Shown here: in pieces, positions 16,119 to 25,128 of the stretch
Position numbering within the stretch: the stretch's first letter is position 1
Layout: every line of letters starts with the position of its first letter
NCBI RefSeq assembly: GCF_000227465.1
Contig: NC_016047.1
Location: 1,441,001 to 1,505,000, forward strand
DNA length: 64,000 nucleotides
From: Bacillus spizizenii TU-B-10
Lineage (GTDB): Bacteria > Bacillota > Bacilli > Bacillales > Bacillaceae
Direction: 5' to 3'
Translations under genes and position numbers: made by a program
Notes under the pieces: model-generated
Told to the model about the DNA's origin: nothing
The model's input: only the letters and a program-made list of their open reading frames with translations
Databases searched by the model: none

Positions 16119-16736
16119 TTACGCGTTTTTCATAATGATGGTTTCAAGATTATTGGCAACACTTTGGCAAGAATCGGCTATTTCTTCAAGCGTTTCGTAA
16201 ATTTCACGATATTGAATGACTTTGATCGGATCTGTTTCATTTCCGAAAAGATTCTTTAATGATTTTCTGTGCAGGTTGTCACAGCTGTGCTCATACTCTT
16301 TAATTTTGATCGCGTGAGGCTGAATATCTTTTAAGCGGTTTTCTGCCAGCAGCTCAATTGTAATTAAAATTTCTTTGGCACATTCTCTGATGTATCCGCT
16401 GAATTTATCGATATGCTCGTCTGATGAAGTAATCGAGAAAATCTCCATCATGGCAGAGAAGTGTTCGATTCCGTCGAGCACATCATCCAGGCTGTTTGTC
16501 AGCTGAAGGATATCTTCGCGTTCAATAGGAGTGATGAACGCTTTGTTAAGCTCTTTAATCATGACATGAACATGATTGTCACCTTTTGTTTCAAATTCTT
16601 TTAACGTATCTGCGAATTCTTTAAGCGTCGTTTGGTTTGTGACCTTAAAGTTCACAAAATATTCGGCAGTTTCGTCTATATTTTTTGCGATTTCTGTTAA
16701 AAGGAGTGAGAACTTATCTTTTTTTCTTCTTATCAT
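16119..16736 (-). CDS. ykaA: PhoU-like Pit accessory protein YkaA (DUF47)
   Basis: 205 residues, all-helical, DUF47/PhoU-related, with the pattern TLKEFADTLKEFETKGDNHVH and a C-terminal repeat KIKEYEHSCDNLHRKSLKNLF. Such proteins accompany Pit transporters and probably tune phosphate flux or bind metals through E/D clusters. Start is ATG 16736, six bases after GGAGGG; the longer in-frame ATG at 16778 has no ribosome site. It is the first gene of the pit operon. Confidence 0.9.
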   Translation of the reverse strand: MIRRKKDKFSLLLTEIAKNIDETAEYFVNFKVTNQTTLKEFADTLKEFETKGDNHVHVMIKELNKAFITPIEREDILQLTNSLDDVLDGIEHFSAMMEIFSITSSDEHIDKFSGYIRECAKEILITIELLAENRLKDIQPHAIKIKEYEHSCDNLHRKSLKNLFGNETDPIKVIQYREIYETLEEIADSCQSVANNLETIIMKNA

Positions 16737-16980
16737 TAAAAACCCTCCATAGTTTGAATGAGACAATGCACACATCAAATTATTATATAGCCTTTTGTCG
16801 AAAAAAAACAGGTTAAGTCGAAAAAAACACGGCTTGACTTTTTCAGCAAATCATGTCCACTTATTTTGGCCTACTTCGGTTTAAAAAAACGACCCAAGTT
16901 TGCACAATCTTTCAGCTTAACGTAAAAAGTATATCAAAAGTTGTATTTTTCCTGTCAACTTTTATCTTCTGTTTCACCAA

Positions 16981-17012
16981 AAAACGGTTCCCTAAACAAG
17001 GGAACCGTTTTA
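16981..17012 (-). terminator. Terminator of steT
   Basis: AAAACGGTTCCCT / AGGGAACCGTTTT forms a 13-bp stem with a 5-6 base loop. T-runs occur on both sides; it lies at the steT stop on the - strand. Confidence 0.88.
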
Positions 17013-18329
17013 TCAGCTTGCTTTTCGTTTTTTCATCCAGTAGTAAACAGGCAGTCCGGCAAGGCCGATGAGGATGGATAAACCGCAGCTCAGTGTATCT
17101 GTAATGAGTGTGCTTCCTAACACAAAGAATGAACCTGCGATGGCCAAAATCGGCATGAATGGGTATAGCGGAACACTGTAAGCGCGCTTTTCTCCCTTTG
17201 TTCGCTTGCGGAGGATAAATACCGCAAAAAAGGCCATCACATAAAAAATGTAGATCATGAAAATAGAGATTTCCGAAAGCTTATCAGGGTTGCTGATCAG
17301 CATCAAAATCAAAGCCACGATAATTTGGAAGGAAATCGCAATCCATGGTGTGCGGAACGTCGGGTGTACTTGTGACAATTTTTCAGCAAATGGCAGCTGT
17401 TTACGTTCTGCCATCGCAAATGATACACGCGGGAAAGAAAGGACCTTTCCGTTTAAGCAGCCGAAGATGCTGACAATAATCCCGACACTGATCAGCTTTC
17501 CGCCAATTGACCCGAACAGCATGGTGGCAGCAGTGCTTGTCGCATTTTCACCAAGTGTGACAATTTCGTTCGCAGACAGGATGTGAAGCAATGCAAAATT
17601 AATGAAAATATAGATGGCTGTTACGATTAATAATCCGCCCGTCATTGCGCGTGGCAGCAGCTTTTCGGGATTTTTCATTTCTCCGCCGAGAGCGGCCAGG
17701 AGAATCCATCCGTCGTAAGCAAACAATGTAGCCAAAATCGCTGCTCCGAAATTCATATCGGCAATGCTTTCGTTTACTGCTGTGAAGATGTGCTGATCGC
17801 CTTTCCAAAGGCCAAAGATGATGATGCATGCAATCGGAATCAGCTTTCCGACCGTTGTCAGTGTTTGGACAAAGCCGCCGTATTTTGTACCGATAATATT
17901 AATGACACATAAAAAGAGAACTGCTATAATTCCGATTACTTTTGATAGTCCAGATCCCCAGCCGAAAAGATTGGCCATTAAAGATCCAAAATATAAACCC
18001 AGCGCACCGATAATCGCCGGACCGTAAATGATAATCTGCACCCAGCCGCACAAAAATCCCCAAAACTCGCCGTATACTTCCTCAAGGTACGTATAAAGCC
18101 CGCCGGTTTTTGGAATCTGCGTTCCGATTTCCGCGATTGTCAAACCGCCTGCCAATGTTAAAATACCGCCTAACAGCCAGGCGAACAGCGCTGTCTTTGA
18201 ATCACCTGAATAAGCGAGCACAGCGCCAGGCTTCATAAAAACACCTGAACCGATAATGGTTCCGATGACAAGAGTAAGGGCAAACAAGAGGCCTATCTCT
18301 TTTTTCAAACCGTTGTCTTCAGTATGCAT
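17013..18329 (-). CDS. steT: Serine/threonine exchanger SteT (APC/LAT family)
   Basis: 438 residues with 12 hydrophobic segments. The APC signature is visible in the first membrane helix (ALTLVIGTIIGSGVFMKPG), with the conserved GGLYTYLEEVYGEFWGFLCGW after helix 2 and YDGWILLAALGGEMKNPEK after helix 6. SteT of 168 is an obligate exchanger of Ser, Thr and aromatic amino acids and a model for human LAT transporters. AGGAGGTTA precedes ATG 18329. It is transcribed alone. Confidence 0.92.
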   Translation of the reverse strand: MHTEDNGLKKEIGLLFALTLVIGTIIGSGVFMKPGAVLAYSGDSKTALFAWLLGGILTLAGGLTIAEIGTQIPKTGGLYTYLEEVYGEFWGFLCGWVQIIIYGPAIIGALGLYFGSLMANLFGWGSGLSKVIGIIAVLFLCVINIIGTKYGGFVQTLTTVGKLIPIACIIIFGLWKGDQHIFTAVNESIADMNFGAAILATLFAYDGWILLAALGGEMKNPEKLLPRAMTGGLLIVTAIYIFINFALLHILSANEIVTLGENATSTAATMLFGSIGGKLISVGIIVSIFGCLNGKVLSFPRVSFAMAERKQLPFAEKLSQVHPTFRTPWIAISFQIIVALILMLISNPDKLSEISIFMIYIFYVMAFFAVFILRKRTKGEKRAYSVPLYPFMPILAIAGSFFVLGSTLITDTLSCGLSILIGLAGLPVYYWMKKRKAS

Positions 18330-18713
18330 GTCATTAACCTCCTATGATGTTGAAGCTTCATGAGAAGAATCTTTTTTCATATTGTAAACCCTATTTTAGA
18401 AAAGTGAAATAAAATAAATTTTCTGATTTTCGATATTTGCTTTGTTTGTGGTTAGTAAACCTGTGAAAACGTCTGATTTAATAAGTGATAAGCGAATGAA
18501 TATATGGTTTTTTAGTTAGAAAGTTCGTGTTTTTCGGGCGGGATTTAACCGAAACTGAGGATGCGATGAGAACCCAGCAAAATAACGAACCTTCGCTGAA
18601 GCTGATATGTTGACTTTCCCATGCGAATAAAATACCTTGTAATTAGAACAATAAATATACAACTATGATACGATATCTCGAAATCGAGATAAAATGACCT
18701 GGAGGGACAGTAT
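18330..18713. other. Divergent intergenic region steT/mhqA
   Basis: 384 bases, AT-rich. It should hold the steT promoter on the - strand and the mhqA promoter and MhqR-like operator on the + strand. Small ORFs here have no ribosome site or family pattern, so I call no gene in it. Confidence 0.6.
18674..18691 (+). promoter_or_regulatory. MhqR-like operator before mhqA
   Basis: TATCTCGAAATCGAGATA is an inverted repeat of ATCTCGA, matching the MhqR box known before the MhqR-controlled quinone-resistance genes of B. subtilis. It lies 23 bases before the mhqA start, where a bound repressor would block transcription. Confidence 0.82.
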
Positions 18714-19664
18714 ATGAAAGTTAATGGCATTCACCACGTGTCGGCATTAACGGCCGACGCACAAAAAAACTTAGATTTCTATAAGAAAGTATTAGGATTA
18801 AAACTTGTCAAAAAATCCGTCAATCAGGATGAACCGACAATGTACCATCTGTTCTACGGAGATGAAGTGGCAAATCCGGGAACTGAGCTGACGTTTTTCG
18901 AGATCCCCCGCATTGCGCCGTTTCATGCGGGAACAAACAGTATTTCTTCTATTGGTTTGCGCGTTCCAAGCACAGAAGCCCTGCATTACTGGAAAGAACG
19001 TTTTGAAGAGCATCAGGTGGCGCATAGCGGCATCACCCAAAGAGCGGGACGTGACATATTGGCATTCCAAGATCATGAAGGACAGCGCCTTGTGCTGACT
19101 GCTGATGAGAAAGGAAAAGGATATGGCCTGCCTGTTAAACAAGGCGACATTCCAGAAGAATTTTCGTTTCGCGGGTTAGGGCCGGTTGAACTGACTGTGC
19201 CATATGCTGAACCAACCTTACACGTATTGACGAATATTCTTGGATTTACAGAAAACAATCGTGAAACAGTCGAAGGACAAGGAACCGCCGTTATTTTGGA
19301 ATCTGGAGAAGGCGGTGCTGCAACGGAAATCCATTTAATAGAAAGAAACGATCTTCCCCGCGAGCGCCAAGGCAAAGGAAGTGTTCACCATGTTGCATTT
19401 CGGGTAAGAGATGAAGAAGAACTTGCCGGGTGGCACCAGATCATCAGCCGGGAAGGCTTTAGCAATTCCGGCATCGTTGAACGCTACTACTTCAAGGCGC
19501 TGTATTTCAGAGAGCCGAACGGCATTTTGTTCGAGTTATCAACTGACGGTCCGGGCTTTATGGTTGATGAAAACCTTGATGAGCTCGGCCAAACGATCGC
19601 ACTTCCGCCGTATCTTGAGCATCGAAGAGCTGAAATTGAAGCAAAACTAAAACCGATTCAATAA
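18714..19664 (+). CDS. mhqA: Hydroquinone-inducible ring-cleaving dioxygenase-like protein MhqA (YkcA)
   Basis: 316 residues made of two VOC (glyoxalase/extradiol dioxygenase) halves. The first starts GIHHVSALTADAQKNLDFYKKVLGLKLVKKS; the second starts PVELTVPYAEP. Candidate metal ligands are the His pair in IHHVS, the His pair in GSVHHVAFRV and the Glu in ILFELSTDGPGF. The family cleaves or detoxifies quinones and catechols, and this gene belongs to the MhqR regulon in 168. GGAGGG lies 9 bases before ATG 18714. It is monocistronic. Confidence 0.92.
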   Translation: MKVNGIHHVSALTADAQKNLDFYKKVLGLKLVKKSVNQDEPTMYHLFYGDEVANPGTELTFFEIPRIAPFHAGTNSISSIGLRVPSTEALHYWKERFEEHQVAHSGITQRAGRDILAFQDHEGQRLVLTADEKGKGYGLPVKQGDIPEEFSFRGLGPVELTVPYAEPTLHVLTNILGFTENNRETVEGQGTAVILESGEGGAATEIHLIERNDLPRERQGKGSVHHVAFRVRDEEELAGWHQIISREGFSNSGIVERYYFKALYFREPNGILFELSTDGPGFMVDENLDELGQTIALPPYLEHRRAEIEAKLKPIQ

Positions 19665-19678
19665 ATTGTAATTGATTT

Positions 19679-19709
19679 GCCTTCCGGCGCTGCCGGAAGG
19701 CTTTTTTTA
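19679..19709 (+). terminator. Terminator of mhqA
   Basis: GCCTTCCGGC / GCCGGAAGGC is a perfect 10-bp stem with a GCT loop, followed by seven T. Confidence 0.92.
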
Positions 19710-19764
19710 ATATCGTCATACATTTTGACATGAACAGGATGGCTTATTTGGGAGGAAATATCAG

Positions 19765-19911
19765 ATGCCGATTGGGAGAAATGGCTTAAACCCCGTTGTA
19801 TATATGGGCGATTGGCATGAAATGGTCTCGGCAAAAATATTGTCTTTGTTTATTAATAGTTTATTCATATTTGCTTGTTACACTATTTCAAAGTTAGACA
19901 AAAAGGAGTGA
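19765..19911 (+). CDS. Possible 48-residue membrane peptide upstream of ykcB
   Basis: This ORF starts at ATG 19765 after GGGAGGAAATATCAG, a good ribosome site. It reads MPIGRNGLNPVVYMGDWHEM, then a hydrophobic stretch (AKILSLFINSLFIFACYTI) and a charged end SKLDKKE. Its TGA lies inside the AAAAAGGAGTG that serves ykcB, so its translation would reach the ykcB ribosome site. I do not recognise it. It could instead be untranslated leader; conservation across relatives would decide. Confidence 0.4.
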   Translation: MPIGRNGLNPVVYMGDWHEMVSAKILSLFINSLFIFACYTISKLDKKE

Positions 19912-19917
19912 AAAAAA

Positions 19918-22107
19918 GTGGAAAAGAAAAAACGCGAGCTGGATATTGTCCTCATCCTCATTTTGCTCGCATCTGCATTCTTAAATATCTATAACATTTG
20001 GACGGACGACACGGTGAATCCTTATTACACCGCGGCAGTTACAAGTATGATGCAAAGCTTTCATAATTTCTTTTATGCTTCGTTCGATGCTGCCGGCTTT
20101 ATAACAGTTGATAAACCGCCTATTACATACCAAATCCAAACGATCAGTGCATTGATATTTGGTATGCATGGGTGGAGCGTCATTCTGCCTCAGGCATTAG
20201 CGGGTGTAGGTTCAGTCCTCCTTATGTACTTGCTGATTAAGCCGACATTCGGAAAAACAGCGGCGCGCATTGCCTCATTTGTTATGGCATGTACACCGAT
20301 TGCTGTAGCTGTAGCACGTACAAACAATGTTGATGCATTACTAGTATTTTTCTTATTGCTGGCCACATGGCTTCTCTTTAAAGCGATCAGAAAAGGAAAG
20401 CTGATCTGGCTGTTAGCAGCATTTTTCGTTGTTGGAGTAGGCTTCAATACAAAAATGCTTCAAGCTTATATGATTTTGCCGGCCTTCTTATTGTTCTATC
20501 TGATTGCGGCAAACGCCACAATCAAGAAAAAAATCATTTCCTTGGTAAGTGCTTTAGCTGTATTAACAGCCGTTTCCTTATCATGGCCGCTCATTGTTGA
20601 CAATATCCCTGCAAGCAAGCGGCCTTATATCGGAAGCAGCCAGACCAACTCCGTTTTGGAATTGGCTTTCGGATATAACGGGATTCAGCGGCTGACAGGC
20701 CAAAATTCCGGCGGCGGCCAGGGCGGACCAAACGGAGACGCTTCAAAAGAAATGTCTTCTTCTGATAACAGTTCAACACAAAATCAAGCACCGCTTAATC
20801 AGTCATCAAGCAGCAGCTCATTAAGTGATGACAAATCATCAAATGGCAATATAACGGCACCTCCATCCAATGGTGAAATGCCAAGCGGCGGTCAAGGAGG
20901 CCCTCCAAGCGGCGGAGATGGCGGCCAAGGCGGTCCTGGTGGAGACGGAGGGAAAGGCGGTGCAGGAACCAGCTCGAAAATGCAATCAGGTTCAGGAATG
21001 TTCGGAACGGGAACACCTGGTCCGCTGCGGCTTTTCCAACAAGAATTATCTGATCAAATCAGCTGGCTTCTGCCATTTGCGATCTTTGGAATCGCAGGCT
21101 TACTGATCGCTGGGGCAAGAGAAAGAAGAAGATTATCTGCAGAGCAGAAGGAAACGGTGTTCTGGGTTGCATGGCTTGTTCCGATTGCCGGATTCTTCAG
21201 TGTTGCAGAATTTTTCCATCATTATTATCTCATTATGCTGGCACCGCCGATAGCGGCTCTTGTCGGTGCGGGATGGGTTGCCCTTGTTCACCTGCACCGC
21301 AATCAGACAGGCTGGAAATCATGGCTACTGCCGGCAGCGATTATTGCGACAACTGGATTTGAATTGTTTATTCTCAGAAACTACAACGATCAAATTGGTG
21401 CAGGCTGGAGCATTGGCGTAGGAATTATCGGCGTGATGTCAGCGATTGCTCTGCTGCTGTTCAAACAGCGCCAAAAACCGATCAGTTATTATGTATCACT
21501 TGCAGCTCTTCTCGCATTGCTGGTGATGCCGATTTATTGGGCAAGCACACCGCTTCTGTACGGGGGCAACAGCTCACAGCCTGAAACAGGTCCTCAGCTT
21601 GCATCCACCATGAGCGGAAAAGGCATGGGAATGTCTGATGCAACTGTAAATGAAAAACTGATCAAATATTTAGAGGAGAATAACTCCGGAGCTGAATACC
21701 TGTTCGCCACAACCGACTCGAACACAGCGGCGCCATATATTATTAAAACGAAAAAAGCTGTCATGGCTATTGGCGGATTCAGCGGTTCTGACCCGGCTAT
21801 CACGCTGACTCAATTCAAAAAGCTTGTAAAAGAAGGAAAAGTGAAATACTTCTTAGCTTCTGGAAGAGGAAGAGGCGGAAACAATGACATTGTTGAATGG
21901 GTTGAGAAAAATGGGAAAGAAGTGTCTTCAGATAAGTGGCAATCAAGTTCTGATCAACAATCATCATCTGATCAGAAAACAGAAAATACTGATTCAGCTG
22001 ATACTTCAAACAACAGCAAGTCTTCAGGCGAAAACAGCCAAATGGGTGGCGGACCTGGCGGAATGAATCAGTCAGCTACATTATACGAACTACATGCTGA
22101 TGAATAG
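19918..22107 (+). CDS. ykcB: GT-C membrane glycosyltransferase YkcB (PMT/ArnT-like)
   Basis: 729 residues with many membrane segments. The N-terminal region carries the PMT_2 pattern: YYTAAVTSMMQSFHNFF, FDAAGFITVDKPPI with the acidic residue expected to act in catalysis, and ARTNNVDALLVFFLLLA. These enzymes use polyprenyl-phosphate sugars to glycosylate envelope polymers outside the membrane. Residues about 262-371 are a Gly/Ser/Asn-rich low-complexity loop; the tail (about 675-729) is similar. The last globular part (GAEYLFATTDSNTAAPYIIKT) is typical of YkcB-like proteins. The partner is ykcC, 14 bases downstream, which probably makes the lipid-linked sugar donor. The start is GTG 19918, 8 bases after AAAAAGGAG. 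Confidence 0.9.
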   Translation: MEKKKRELDIVLILILLASAFLNIYNIWTDDTVNPYYTAAVTSMMQSFHNFFYASFDAAGFITVDKPPITYQIQTISALIFGMHGWSVILPQALAGVGSVLLMYLLIKPTFGKTAARIASFVMACTPIAVAVARTNNVDALLVFFLLLATWLLFKAIRKGKLIWLLAAFFVVGVGFNTKMLQAYMILPAFLLFYLIAANATIKKKIISLVSALAVLTAVSLSWPLIVDNIPASKRPYIGSSQTNSVLELAFGYNGIQRLTGQNSGGGQGGPNGDASKEMSSSDNSSTQNQAPLNQSSSSSSLSDDKSSNGNITAPPSNGEMPSGGQGGPPSGGDGGQGGPGGDGGKGGAGTSSKMQSGSGMFGTGTPGPLRLFQQELSDQISWLLPFAIFGIAGLLIAGARERRRLSAEQKETVFWVAWLVPIAGFFSVAEFFHHYYLIMLAPPIAALVGAGWVALVHLHRNQTGWKSWLLPAAIIATTGFELFILRNYNDQIGAGWSIGVGIIGVMSAIALLLFKQRQKPISYYVSLAALLALLVMPIYWASTPLLYGGNSSQPETGPQLASTMSGKGMGMSDATVNEKLIKYLEENNSGAEYLFATTDSNTAAPYIIKTKKAVMAIGGFSGSDPAITLTQFKKLVKEGKVKYFLASGRGRGGNNDIVEWVEKNGKEVSSDKWQSSSDQQSSSDQKTENTDSADTSNNSKSSGENSQMGGGPGGMNQSATLYELHADE

Positions 22108-22121
22108 GAGGAAAAAGCATG

Positions 22122-23090
22122 AGCAGACATATTCAATATTCAGTTGTTGTACCTGTGTATAACGAAGAGCTTGTCATTCATGAAACCTATCAGCGCTTAA
22201 AAGAGGTCATGGATCAAACGAAGGAAAACTACGAGCTGCTTTTTGTCAACGATGGAAGCAAAGATCGCAGTATTGAGATTTTAAGAGAACACAGCCTGAT
22301 CGATCCGAGAGTGAAAATCATTGATTTTTCAAGGAACTTTGGGCACCAGATCGCCATTACAGCGGGTATGGATTATGCACTGGGGAATGCAATCGTCGTC
22401 ATTGACGCCGATTTGCAGGACCCTCCTGAACTGATTTTAGATATGATTGACAAGTGGAAGGAAGGCTATGAGGTCGTATACGCCGTACGGACAAAACGAA
22501 AAGGGGAAACCTTTTTCAAAAAACAAACTGCGGCTATGTTTTACCGGCTTCTAAGCAGCATGACGGATATTGATATCCCGATTGATACAGGGGATTTCCG
22601 CCTCATGGACAGAAAAGTCTGTGATGAAATGAAGAGATTAAAAGAAAAAAATCCTTTTGTCAGAGGGCTCGTCAGCTGGGTGGGCTTCAAACAGACAGCG
22701 GTCGAGTATGTACGTGATGAAAGGCTTGCTGGAGAAACAAAGTACCCGCTGAAGAAAATGCTGAAGCTTTCAATGGATGGCATCACGACATTTTCGCACA
22801 AACCGCTGAAGCTGGCGAGCTATGCGGGGATGTTAATGTCAGGTGCTGGATTTCTGTATATGTTTATCGTGCTGTATCTGAAGCTATTCACAGACAGCAC
22901 GATTACCGGCTGGTCATCACTTATTGTGATCCAGCTCCTGTTCAGCGGCATCGTTCTTCTAATTCTGGGCATGATCGGCGAATATATCGGCAGAATCTAC
23001 GATGAAGCTAAAGACAGGCCGCTTTACATCGTTCAGAAATCATATGGAATTGAAAATAAAAGACTCTATAGAGACCAGCATATGTCGTAA
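22122..23090 (+). CDS. ykcC: Polyprenyl-phosphate glycosyltransferase YkcC (GT2, CsbB/GtrB-like)
   Basis: 322 residues from ATG 22122. It has an N-terminal GT2 domain (SVVVPVYNEELVIHETYQRL, LLFVNDGSKDRS, VVIDADLQDPPELI with the metal-binding aspartates). Two C-terminal membrane helices follow (about 228-255 and 265-295), ending GEYIGRIYDEAKDRPLYIV. This is the DPM1/GtrB/CsbB layout, which charges undecaprenyl phosphate with a sugar at the cytosolic face. With ykcB it forms a donor/transferase pair for an envelope polymer; the sugar and acceptor cannot be read from sequence. AGGAGGAAAAAGC precedes the start. Confidence 0.92.
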   Translation, partial: SRHIQYSVVVPVYNEELVIHETYQRLKEVMDQTKENYELLFVNDGSKDRSIEILREHSLIDPRVKIIDFSRNFGHQIAITAGMDYALGNAIVVIDADLQDPPELILDMIDKWKEGYEVVYAVRTKRKGETFFKKQTAAMFYRLLSSMTDIDIPIDTGDFRLMDRKVCDEMKRLKEKNPFVRGLVSWVGFKQTAVEYVRDERLAGETKYPLKKMLKLSMDGITTFSHKPLKLASYAGMLMSGAGFLYMFIVLYLKLFTDSTITGWSSLIVIQLLFSGIVLLILGMIGEYIGRIYDEAKDRPLYIVQKSYGIENKRLYRDQHMS

Positions 23091-23097
23091 CCTGAAA

Positions 23098-23127
23098 CCC
23101 CTGTCCGTGACGGACAGGGGCTTTTTA
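23098..23127 (+). terminator. Terminator of ykcB-ykcC
   Basis: CCCCTGTCCG / CGGACAGGGG with a TGA loop, then CTTTTTATG. Confidence 0.92.
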
Positions 23128-23218
23128 TGTTCTGCGCGATGATCAAAGCAACAGATGCTGATCGTTTGATAGGACTAAGGGATTGTGAACTTGCACTGCG
23201 GTTCAGTCATGCTGAAAT

Positions 23219-23259
23219 AAAAACAGCAAAGCTTAAAGATTTCGTCTTCGGCTTTGCTG
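23219..23259 (-). terminator. Terminator of the small - strand gene beside htrA
   Basis: On the - strand CAGCAAAGC, an 18-base loop, then GCTTTGCTG followed by TTTTTATTT, just after the 58-residue ORF. Confidence 0.75.
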
Positions 23260-23263
23260 CATG

Positions 23264-23440
23264 TCAGCTGTTATATTGAGGGGCTTTTAAGAAACGCATG
23301 ATCACTGCCGTACCAGTGACGTTTAATAGAATACTGGTACCCAGTACAACTCCCCACGTCAACGTCGATTCAGAGAGAAGAAAGCTTAGCAAGAGAAAAG
23401 CCAATCCTGCGCAGATCATACTCAATCCCACGGTTTTCAT
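23264..23440 (-). CDS. Small two-helix membrane protein
   Basis: 58 residues from ATG 23440: MKTVGLSMICAGLAFLLLSF, then SESTLTWG, then a second hydrophobic segment (VVLGTSILLNVTGTAVIM) and RFLKAPQYNS. AAGGAGGT ends six bases before the start, and a proper terminator follows, so this looks like a genuine monocistronic gene. I do not recognise a family. It may be a small membrane-stress or transporter-modulating peptide; nothing in the sequence fixes the role. Confidence 0.7.
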   Translation of the reverse strand: MKTVGLSMICAGLAFLLLSFLLSESTLTWGVVLGTSILLNVTGTAVIMRFLKAPQYNS

Positions 23441-23560
23441 GTTCATACCTCCTTGCAAACGATGTCTCAAGCATCGGATGAGAATGATGTCAGTCTGTCA
23501 TATATACGGATGCCTCGGAAGAAAGTTTCATAGAGCAGTTAGGTCTCTAGTCTAATAAAA

Positions 23561-23592
23561 AAGCCTCAGACCGCTTTTGCGGCCTGAGGCGT
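23561..23592 (-). terminator. Terminator of htrA
   Basis: GCCTCAGACCGC / GCGGCCTGAGGC with a TTTT loop and one mismatch. On the - strand it is followed by TTTTTTATT. Confidence 0.92.
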
Positions 23593-23598
23593 TATGTC

Positions 23599-24957
23599 TT
23601 ACGAAGTTGTTTCTTCTTTTTGGTCGAGTTTGATTTTTTTCGTCATTTCTTTGCCGTTTCTGAGAATTTTCACTTCAACAGTGTCACCGATGTTTGCGTC
23701 CTTATATAAGATATTGCGCAATTCACTGCCTGTATCGATTTCTTTGCCTTTCAGGCTGATGATAATATCCTCCGCTTTCAATCCAGCCTTTTCAGCAGGA
23801 GAGCCTGAAGCGACCTCACGGATGTATACGCCCTTATTTAGCTGATTGCCGAACAGGCCGAGTGTGCCTTCTTGGTAGTTTTGCGGCACTTGTTCTAAAT
23901 CAAGCATGCTGACACCGATATACGGACGTTCAATTTGTCCTTTAGACAGCAATTCTTCTGCAATCGGTTTTACGTCATTGCTTGGAATTGCAAATCCGAT
24001 GCCCTCTACATCATCTTCACTGATTTTCATACTGTTAATGCCGACAATTTTGCCGGAAGTATTTAACAATGGGCCGCCGCTGTTACCTGGGTTAATTGCC
24101 GCGTCAGTCTGTATCACATTAATGCTTGTTTGACCGGCTGATGTTGACATTGAAACCGTTCTGTCCACACCGCTTACAATTCCTTGTGTTACTGTGCGGG
24201 ACAGGTCTTTTCCGAGCGGATCTCCAATCGCAATGACGGTCTCGCCTGTTCTGAGATCAGATGAATCACCGAAGCTTGCCACTTTTGTTACGTGGTCATC
24301 ACTGATTTGGAGGACCGCTAAATCTGTTAAGGAGTCACTGCCTACCAGCTTTGCTGTCACCTCAGTGCCGTCATATAAAGAGACCTTCAGTGAAGATGCC
24401 CCTTCTACGACGTGGTTATTCGTAATAATATAAGCCTTGCCGTTCTCTTTTTTGAAAATGACACCAGATCCTGAACCGCTTTCTGTATCTTCGCTGGAAC
24501 CAGATGAACTAGAGCCGAACAAAGAGCTGTTTGACTGAGCTTGAAGATTTGTAATACCGACAATCGCCGGTGAAATGTCTTCCACCATATCTGAGATTTT
24601 AGAAGAATCCTCGCTCTTAAATGCAGATGAGCTGCTTGTGCTTGACGTGCTTTTGCCAGATTCAGAGGACGTGCTTTTAGCTGTAACAGATTGTGTTTGC
24701 TGCTGGCTGGCTGATTGTTTTGCAGTGTCCTGAGAATCATGGTCGCCAAGCGGTGTAAACGTGTAAATGCCAAGGGCGAGACTGCCGCCGATCACTCCGC
24801 CAAGCAGCGGTCTGAACCATCCGAACCCACGTTTTTTCTTCTCCTGATCATGAATGACATTGCGGGCTGAGTAGGAGGTGCTCTGATCGTTCTCTTTCGC
24901 TAGAAAGACCTCACTCTCATTGCCTTCCGTTCTGTTTTCGTCACGATAGTTATCCAT
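23599..24957 (-). CDS. htrA: Membrane-anchored quality-control serine protease HtrA (YkdA)
   Basis: 452 residues. A cytosolic N-terminus of about 45 residues is followed by one membrane segment (PLLGGVIGGSLALGIYTF), a Ser/Thr/Gln-rich linker (about 72-115), a trypsin-like domain and a C-terminal PDZ domain (about 345-440, GVYIREVASGSPAEKAGLKAEDII). The triad is visible: His in ITNNHVVEG, Asp in DSLTDLAVLQI, Ser in PGNSGGPLL. It degrades or refolds misfolded secreted proteins outside the membrane. GGAG lies 8 bases before ATG 24957; ATG 24960 is an alternative. Octamers like those used by CssRS lie upstream. Confidence 0.95.
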   Translation of the reverse strand: MDNYRDENRTEGNESEVFLAKENDQSTSYSARNVIHDQEKKKRGFGWFRPLLGGVIGGSLALGIYTFTPLGDHDSQDTAKQSASQQQTQSVTAKSTSSESGKSTSSTSSSSAFKSEDSSKISDMVEDISPAIVGITNLQAQSNSSLFGSSSSGSSEDTESGSGSGVIFKKENGKAYIITNNHVVEGASSLKVSLYDGTEVTAKLVGSDSLTDLAVLQISDDHVTKVASFGDSSDLRTGETVIAIGDPLGKDLSRTVTQGIVSGVDRTVSMSTSAGQTSINVIQTDAAINPGNSGGPLLNTSGKIVGINSMKISEDDVEGIGFAIPSNDVKPIAEELLSKGQIERPYIGVSMLDLEQVPQNYQEGTLGLFGNQLNKGVYIREVASGSPAEKAGLKAEDIIISLKGKEIDTGSELRNILYKDANIGDTVEVKILRNGKEMTKKIKLDQKEETTS

Positions 24958-25052
24958 CATGTTCACTCCGTTTCTCTATTTTCACTAATTTCTTTTTGAT
25001 TATGATAGGTTTATGACTTGAGTTTATCATAAACAAAAACTGTGGGATAAAA

Positions 25053-25080
25053 ATGAAAAGATTATGGGAAATTGTGAAAA
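25053..25080 (-). promoter_or_regulatory. CssR-type octamers upstream of htrA
   Basis: On the - strand TTTTCACA (25073-25080) is followed by the variant TTTTCAT (25053-25059), about 100-120 bases before the htrA start. Tandem TTTTCACA-like octamers mark the CssRS-controlled htrA and htrB promoters in 168. Confidence 0.6.
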
Positions 25081-25128
25081 AGTGCGGAAAACGGTACACT
25101 TCATATTGTATATGAAAGGACTGAGTCG

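Noticed and set aside
18545..18730. 61-residue ORF on the - strand upstream of mhqA
   Set aside because: It runs through the MhqR-like operator, lacks a ribosome site and has no recognisable pattern.
24405..24773. 122-residue ORF on the - strand
   Set aside because: Same strand as htrA but in another frame inside it; the Ser/Gln-rich linker of htrA leaves other frames open.
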